Positions 5,244-9,003 of a DNA stretch of 9,003 nt are shown here, piece after piece. Both the position numbers and the translations under genes were made by a program. Below the pieces are notes generated by a model. That model saw nothing but the letters and a program-made list of their open reading frames with translations. It was not told the DNA's origin and ran no database searches. Location of the stretch: positions 1 through 9,003 of the forward strand of contig SVHQ01000059.1 of NCBI GenBank assembly GCA_015055785.1, in the 5' to 3' direction. This DNA comes from Clostridiales bacterium (GTDB taxonomy: Bacteria; Bacillota_A; Clostridia; Christensenellales; Borkfalkiaceae). The first letter of the stretch is position 1, and the number at the start of each line of letters is the position of its first letter.

Positions 5244-6485
5244 ATGGCAAATAAAAATCAACATTGTTCTTTTTGCGGAAAACCCAAAGAAGAAACGCGG
5301 AGATTGCTTACGGGCCCCGACGGAGAAGCTTGTATTTGCGATGAATGTATCGATTTATGCAAATCCATGCTGGAAGAATGGGAGTTTGATAAAGAACCGA
5401 CAAAAGACGTGCCTTTGAAAAAACCTGTGGAAATCAAGGAAGAACTTGATCAGTATATTGTAGGTCAAGACAAGGCAAAGCGTGTGCTTTCCGTGGCGGT
5501 GTATAATCATTATAAGCGTATCAACGCCATGAAAGACAAGAAAAAGGACGACGACGGCGTAGAGATTGAAAAGAGCAACGTATTGTTGCTGGGCCCGACG
5601 GGTAGCGGTAAAACGTTGCTTGCAAGAACGCTGGCGAAAATTCTCAACGTCCCCTTTGCTACTTCTGACGCGACGACGTTGACGGAAGCGGGCTATGTGG
5701 GTGAGGACGTAGAAAATATTCTTTTAAAGCTGATTCAAAACGCCGATTATGATATTGAAAGAGCGCAGCGTGGCATTATTTATATTGACGAAATCGATAA
5801 AATTGCGCGCAAAAGCGAGAACGTTTCCATTACGCGTGACGTTTCGGGAGAAGGCGTGCAGCAGGCGCTTTTAAAAATCATTGAAAGCACGACGGCGAAC
5901 GTACCTCCGCAGGGCGGCAGAAAGCATCCCAGCCAAGAATGTTTGCGTATTGATACGACGAATATCCTCTTCATTTGCGGCGGCGCATTTGTAGGTTTGG
6001 ATAAAATCGTATCTTCACGTAAGGACGACACGACGCTTGGTTTTGGCGGCAAGGTGCGTTTGGGCGCGAATGAAGCCGATTACTCTGTTTTGGATGACGT
6101 GAAACCGCAGGATTTGACGAAGTTTGGTTTAATCCCCGAATTTGTCGGCAGACTTCCCATTGTGGTGAATCTTGACCCGCTTGGTGAGGACGCACTCGTG
6201 AAAATTCTCACCGAACCCAAGAATGCCATTATTAAGCAATACCAAAAATTGGTAGGATTTGACGGCGTGAAACTGACTATTGAGGACGAAGCGGTGAAAG
6301 AAATCGCGCAAACGGCGATTCGTTTAAAGACGGGCGCGCGTGGGCTTAGAACGATTATCGAAAACTTGATGACGGAAGTGATGTATAAAATCCCGTCCGA
6401 AGAAAATGTGGAAGAGGTAATCGTGAAAAAGGAATGTTTGACGGACGGCATGGCGCCGACGCTCGTGTACAAGAAAGCATCTTGA
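5244..6485 (+). CDS. clpX: ClpX, AAA+ unfoldase of the ClpXP protease
   Basis: Hexameric ATPase that recognises degrons, unfolds substrates and threads them into ClpP. The 413 residues are full length. The N-terminal zinc-binding domain uses C8-x2-C11 and C32-x2-C35. Walker A is GPTGSGKT at 117-124, pore-1 loop GYVGED at 150-155, Walker B IYIDEID at 179-185 and the RKH substrate loop at 226-228. The ClpP-contacting loop reads LGF (265-267) where E. coli has IGF. An arginine in EFVGRLP (about 303) and the sensor-2 GARGLR (364-369) complete the site. The ATG at 5244 has GGAG 7 bases upstream. The gene lies 230 bp after clpP, beyond a terminator-like hairpin, so partly separate expression is likely. 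After its TGA comes a patch of intergenic repeats and no clear plus-strand terminator; the hairpin at 6749-6785 could act as a weak one. Confidence 0.98.
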   Translation: MANKNQHCSFCGKPKEETRRLLTGPDGEACICDECIDLCKSMLEEWEFDKEPTKDVPLKKPVEIKEELDQYIVGQDKAKRVLSVAVYNHYKRINAMKDKKKDDDGVEIEKSNVLLLGPTGSGKTLLARTLAKILNVPFATSDATTLTEAGYVGEDVENILLKLIQNADYDIERAQRGIIYIDEIDKIARKSENVSITRDVSGEGVQQALLKIIESTTANVPPQGGRKHPSQECLRIDTTNILFICGGAFVGLDKIVSSRKDDTTLGFGGKVRLGANEADYSVLDDVKPQDLTKFGLIPEFVGRLPIVVNLDPLGEDALVKILTEPKNAIIKQYQKLVGFDGVKLTIEDEAVKEIAQTAIRLKTGARGLRTIIENLMTEVMYKIPSEENVEEVIVKKECLTDGMAPTLVYKKAS

Positions 6486-6494
6486 TGGTGAAAG

Positions 6495-6530
6495 GAACGA
6501 GATTGCGCTCAGCTTGCTATTCGCAATGAC
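6495..6530 (+). repeat. Short REP-like repeat unit (GAGATTGC ... GCAATGAC)
   Basis: The unit starts GAGATTGCGC, ends TTCGCAATGAC, and can fold through ATTGCG (6502-6507) and CGCAAT (6522-6527). It is the same family as the longer unit at 6648-6685, starts 10 bases after the clpX stop, and abuts repeat copy 3. Confidence 0.65.
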
Positions 6531-6571
6531 CAACGTTCCGTTGGATTAAGTCTTTCTATCTTTCAATATAG
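6530..6571 (-). repeat. Dispersed repeat, copy 3 (inverted, diverged)
   Basis: Read on the minus strand this is the same 42-bp unit as 1054-1095: CTATAT, GAAAGATAGAAAG, then a hairpin. About 35 of 42 bases match. The hairpin is CCAACG-GAA-CGTTGG, in which one G-C pair of copy 2 is replaced by A-T on both arms. Confidence 0.8.
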
Positions 6572-6587
6572 GGAAAATTCTCTTTCA

Positions 6588-6685
6588 TGTCATTCTGAGG
6601 AGCAACGCGACGTGAGAATCTCATATTTATGAATGCTTTATTTTAAACGAGATTGCCGCGGTCGTTTCACTCCCTCGCAATGACA
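6588..6685. repeat. REP/MITE-like imperfect inverted repeat
   Basis: The left arm (6588-6623) starts TGTCATTCTGAGG and ends GAGAATCTCA. The right arm (6648-6685) starts ACGAGATTGCCGCGG-like sequence and ends CTCGCAATGACA. The right arm read backwards begins TGTCATTGCGAGGGAG, a close match to the left arm. About 24 AT-rich bases separate them, with no coding capacity. This TCATTGCGAG...CAATCTC type of intergenic element occurs in many bacterial genomes. Confidence 0.75.
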
Positions 6686-6690
6686 AAAGG

Positions 6691-6720
6691 GAATAGTTTT
6701 CTATTCGTAATGACAAATAG
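6691..6720 (+). repeat. Decayed fragment of the REP-like family
   Basis: CTATTCGTAATGACA (6701-6715) matches the end of the unit at 6518-6530 (CTATTCGCAATGAC) with one change. GAATAG (6691-6696) and CTATTC (6701-6706) can form a small hairpin. Confidence 0.5.
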
Positions 6721-6740
6721 AACGATTAAAAACCCTTAAA

Positions 6741-6785
6741 TTTTATAAAAAAGACACGGTTCACTTCATTGATGCCGTGTCTTTT
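6741..6785 (-). terminator. Rho-independent terminator of rng
   Basis: On the minus strand an 11-bp perfect stem, AAAAGACACGG (6775-6785) with CCGTGTCTTTT (6749-6759), has a 15-base loop. It runs into TTTTTTATAAAATTT. It lies 18 bases after the rng stop. On the plus strand only TTTT follows, so clpX transcripts would be stopped less well. Confidence 0.9.
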
Positions 6786-6803
6786 CGTATCTATATGTAA
6801 AAA

Positions 6804-8327
6804 TTAATACACAATCTGTGCGTTGTTTGGTAAATTCAAAACGGTTGCATTATCGCCGCGAATATTGAAATAATTTTCTTTATACGTTTTGTGGGCAATG
6901 AAATAAACGCGCTTATCCTGCCAACGGGTTCTCAATTCTTCCGTGAACAGACCCTCGTTTAAAATCTTACGCATGATATTTTCATTCAGGTCGATAATCG
7001 CCGAAGTGTATCCTTGCGCAAAACAATCCATAATCTCTGCGCGCAATCTCGCCACCACGAAAATATCCTCATGAATATACCCAATACCAGAACAATGATG
7101 GCAGGGTTTTAACAAGGAGATAAAGGTGTCGAAGCCGACACGTTTTCTCGTAAATTGCGTTAAACAAAGCTCGCTCATGGGCAAGACGTTGCATTTAGAT
7201 TTATCGTGTGCAAGGCAAGCTTTTAATTCTTCCGTGACCGCTTCTTTGTGCGCTTCCTCTACCATATCAATGAAATCGACAACGACAATGCCGCCGATAT
7301 TTCTAAGGCGCACCTGCCGCGCAATTTCTCTCGCTGCCGCCATGTTCACAGCAAACACCGTTTCTTCTAAATTTTTATCCCCAACGTAACTGCCCGTGTT
7401 GACGTCCACTACGGTCATGGCTTCGGTGGGGTCGATGACGATATAGCCGCCGTTTTCAAGCGTGATGGTGGGCGACATGACTTCTTTTAAAAGCTCTGCA
7501 ATGCCAAATTCCGTCATCATGGAACGGTTGCCCTTGTATTGAATGAGCTTGCGCACGGGAATGTCACCGCGCAGTTTTGCAAGGTGCAAAAGCCGATTAT
7601 ACAAGCTTTCATCGCCTACGTGGATAGCCGTCACTTCATCGCCGAAACTATCGCGAATGACGCGCATAGGCAAATCTTCATCCTCGTGTAACAGTGTGCC
7701 GACGGGGGCGGTTTGGGCGCGTTCTAACATTTCATGATATAATTTTTTTAAGTATTCCGCTTCCGTTTTTAGTTGTTTTTGCGTAGCGAACGGAGCTTGC
7801 GTACGCACAATGAAACCCTCTGTGTTATCCGAGCGCAATTTTTCCGCCGTTTTTAAAAGGGAAGCGCGGACATCTTCATCGGTAATTTTTCGGGAAATTC
7901 CTAAAAAGTCCGTTTGCGGCGTGTATATTAGGCGTTTCCCGACAAAGGAGAGCCTTGTGGAAACTTTTGCGCCTTTCGTGCCGCGTGCGGGTTTTGTCAC
8001 CTGCACAAGCACCTCATCGCCCTCTTTTAACTCCGTTTGTGGGGAAAGGGACTTGGGCGAACCGTTTGCTGCATCGTATTTGGTGTAATCGGTGTAGGGT
8101 TCGTCCATGCACAGATAGCAATTACGGGAAAGGTCACAATTGATAAAAGCCGCGTTCATTCCCGAAAGCACGTTGGTCACCTTGCCTTTATAAATACTCC
8201 CCACGGCACCTTTTTTCGTTTCTGATTCCGTGGAATATTCAGCAAGGCGCTCGTCTTCCAAGAGCGCGGCAAATTGTTGACCGCAAAAGCGGTCTAAAAA
8301 CCATTCCTTTTTAATTTCTTTCTTCAT
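6804..8327 (-). CDS. rng: Ribonuclease G/E family endoribonuclease
   Basis: Single-strand-specific endonuclease for rRNA maturation and mRNA decay, active in the cytoplasm. From the ATG at 8327 it has 507 residues, the RNase G size, without the long C-terminal scaffold of RNase E. An S1 domain lies at about 40-125 (GSIYKGKVTNVLSGMNAAFI). The catalytic metal ligands are D308 in VVDVNTG and D351 in VVVDFIDM, 43 apart as in E. coli RNase E (D303/D346). The zinc link is C409-H-H-C412 in KPCHHCSG. The frame stays open upstream to a TTG at 8420, but that TTG overlaps the promoter -10, so the ATG at 8327 is chosen; its MKKEI start also fits the family. No good Shine-Dalgarno lies directly before it; GAAGGAAG is about 25 bases away. 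It converges on clpX and follows the M50 gene in the same direction, with its own promoter. Confidence 0.95.
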   Translation of the reverse strand: MKKEIKKEWFLDRFCGQQFAALLEDERLAEYSTESETKKGAVGSIYKGKVTNVLSGMNAAFINCDLSRNCYLCMDEPYTDYTKYDAANGSPKSLSPQTELKEGDEVLVQVTKPARGTKGAKVSTRLSFVGKRLIYTPQTDFLGISRKITDEDVRASLLKTAEKLRSDNTEGFIVRTQAPFATQKQLKTEAEYLKKLYHEMLERAQTAPVGTLLHEDEDLPMRVIRDSFGDEVTAIHVGDESLYNRLLHLAKLRGDIPVRKLIQYKGNRSMMTEFGIAELLKEVMSPTITLENGGYIVIDPTEAMTVVDVNTGSYVGDKNLEETVFAVNMAAAREIARQVRLRNIGGIVVVDFIDMVEEAHKEAVTEELKACLAHDKSKCNVLPMSELCLTQFTRKRVGFDTFISLLKPCHHCSGIGYIHEDIFVVARLRAEIMDCFAQGYTSAIIDLNENIMRKILNEGLFTEELRTRWQDKRVYFIAHKTYKENYFNIRGDNATVLNLPNNAQIVY

Positions 8328-8363
8328 CTGCGTACTTTTATCCCGATTTAAACTTCCTTCAAT

Positions 8364-8392
8364 GCCCCCTGCCGTACAGCTCTGCAAGGGGG
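8364..8392 (-). promoter_or_regulatory. Hairpin in the rng 5' leader
   Basis: On the minus strand CCCCC-t-TGC (8392-8384) pairs with GCAGGGGG (8372-8365), eight pairs with one bulged base and an 11-base loop. It begins about 12 bases after the predicted transcript start and is followed by GAAGGAAG (8360-8353). RNase E is known to control its own mRNA through its 5' leader in E. coli. A similar role here is a guess; no Rfam family is recognised. Confidence 0.5.
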
Positions 8393-8410
8393 TCGTGCCC
8401 ATTCTATAAC

Positions 8411-8439
8411 AGTATAGCAAAAAAAGCTTTTCTTGGCAA
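8411..8439 (-). promoter_or_regulatory. Sigma-A promoter of rng
   Basis: On the minus strand, -35 TTGCCA (8434-8439) and -10 TATACT (8411-8416) are exactly 17 bp apart. The start is predicted near 8404, giving a leader of about 77 bases before the ATG at 8327. This excludes the upstream TTG and probably the ATG at 8402 as start codons. Confidence 0.8.
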
Positions 8440-8475
8440 TCAGTTTTGCTGTTTATTGGCAGGTTTCTTGCGATT

Positions 8476-9003
8476 TTATGTGAAAAAATCTGCGTTTTTC
8501 GCAGGATTTATACAAAGTTGGCGCAACGTGCTGTATGGGGACGGTGCTTTTTCAAAAAGCAAAGAAAGCTCTGTTTGCGTTAAGTTGAAAAGGTGGTTTT
8601 CGTTCTCATCATACACTTCCAAAACCAAAAAACAGCCGCGCGAGAGGAAACGAAAGGTGTCTTTGATGGGGCAGGAATCAAGCACGGCAATCCGCCGAAT
8701 TTCCACTCCTTTTTTAAGCGAAGGACGCTCGATGGGGAGTTTGTTGTAAACCGCTTCTTTTTGTTGGGTGCCAAGCGCACCGACAAGTAAAAATAAACCG
8801 AACGCAAGCAGGGTGATGTTCGTTGTTTTTTTGGTGTGCAAAATAAAGAATGCCGCAAAAAAGAACAGTGCAAAAAACAGTGTGATCCAACGGCAGATTT
8901 TATAAGCTTTTTGTTCGGCTTTGCGCTCCTCTGTGGTGCGATTTAGGAAATGCTTTGCGAGCAGGCATTTTAAAATTCTGCCGCCGTCCAAAGGGTAAGC
9001 AGG
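8476..9003 (-). CDS. Membrane zinc metalloprotease, M50 / SpoIVFB-like (partial)
   Basis: Site-2-type intramembrane protease. The frame runs off the right edge, so the N-terminal part with the HExxH zinc motif is not visible. The 175 visible residues begin PAYPLDGGRIL, the LDG motif that supplies the third zinc ligand (aspartate) in M50 enzymes. Two hydrophobic segments follow (about 37-56 ITLFFALFFFAAFFIL and 61-79 NITLLAFGLFLLVGALG). A soluble tail of about 90 residues comes next (IRRIAVLDSCPIKDTFRFLS ... VLEVYDENENHLFNL) and may be a degenerate CBS-like domain, as in SpoIVFB. An internal TTG could be mistaken for a start, but the frame clearly continues upstream. SpoIVFB cleaves pro-sigma-K in sporulating Bacillus; whether this protein does is unknown. 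The gene's own terminator overlaps its last codons. Confidence 0.85.
   Translation of the reverse strand, partial: PAYPLDGGRILKCLLAKHFLNRTTEERKAEQKAYKICRWITLFFALFFFAAFFILHTKKTTNITLLAFGLFLLVGALGTQQKEAVYNKLPIERPSLKKGVEIRRIAVLDSCPIKDTFRFLSRGCFLVLEVYDENENHLFNLTQTELSLLFEKAPSPYSTLRQLCINPAKNADFFT
8482..8504 (-). terminator. Terminator embedded in the last codons of the M50 gene
   Basis: On the minus strand CTGCG (8504-8500), loop AAAAA and CGCAG (8494-8490) are followed by ATTTTTT (8489-8483). This hairpin and U tract encode the end of the protein (AKNADFF), and the stop codon at 8476-8478 lies beyond the U run. The stem is short but the U tract is strong. Confidence 0.65.

Noticed and set aside
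8328..8420. 31-residue N-terminal extension of RNase G from a TTG at 8420
   Set aside because: The TTG overlaps the -10 box of a near-consensus promoter and the extension covers a leader hairpin, so it is untranslated RNA. MKKEI at 8327 matches usual family starts.

Overview
The window looks like the chromosome of a clostridial Firmicute, probably an uncultured gut-type lineage. The evidence is the RqcH, trigger factor, ClpP, ClpX, RNase G and SpoIVFB-like M50 protease gene set, Gram-positive-style Shine-Dalgarno sites, sigma-A-type promoters and U-tract terminators. The taxonomic call is inference; no rRNA or other marker gene is present.

Layout. 1-801 is a small accessory module, visibly AT-rich between about 350 and 760. 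It holds the tail of a probable membrane protein (ends 79), a small XRE/Cro-type regulator on the minus strand (122-346), and a second, divergent HTH regulator (440-762). The second regulator is out of frame at a (TA)n tract. The divergent promoter carries three near-identical TACATGTA palindromes, and almost identical terminators sit at both ends of the module. 802-1073 has no gene; it holds a tandem 11-bp repeat, a perfect palindrome and the first copies of a dispersed repeat. 1074-2801 (minus) is rqcH. From a shared 209-bp intergenic region the plus strand carries tig (3011-4309), clpP (4420-5013) and clpX (5244-6485). 6486-6803 is a patchwork of REP/MITE-like inverted repeats. 6804-8327 (minus) is rng (RNase G/E) with its own promoter and a hairpin leader. 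8476-9003 (minus) is the C-terminal part of an M50 site-2 protease, cut by the window edge.

How the genes fit together. The core is protein quality control at and after the ribosome. Trigger factor receives nascent chains, RqcH adds alanine tails to chains stuck on 50S subunits after stalling, and ClpXP degrades the tagged products (known from Bacillus subtilis). Here the tail-adding enzyme is divergent from the chaperone and protease genes that act on the same chains. RNase G belongs to RNA processing and turnover.

No clearly new system such as a defence island, CRISPR array or biosynthetic cluster is visible. The most interesting signals are: the probable slippage frameshift in the HTH gene and its operator array; a dispersed hairpin repeat with compensatory base changes, one copy of which supplies the stop codon of rqcH; the palindrome-rich gap after clpX; a terminator inside the last codons of the M50 gene; and structured leaders before rng and clpX.
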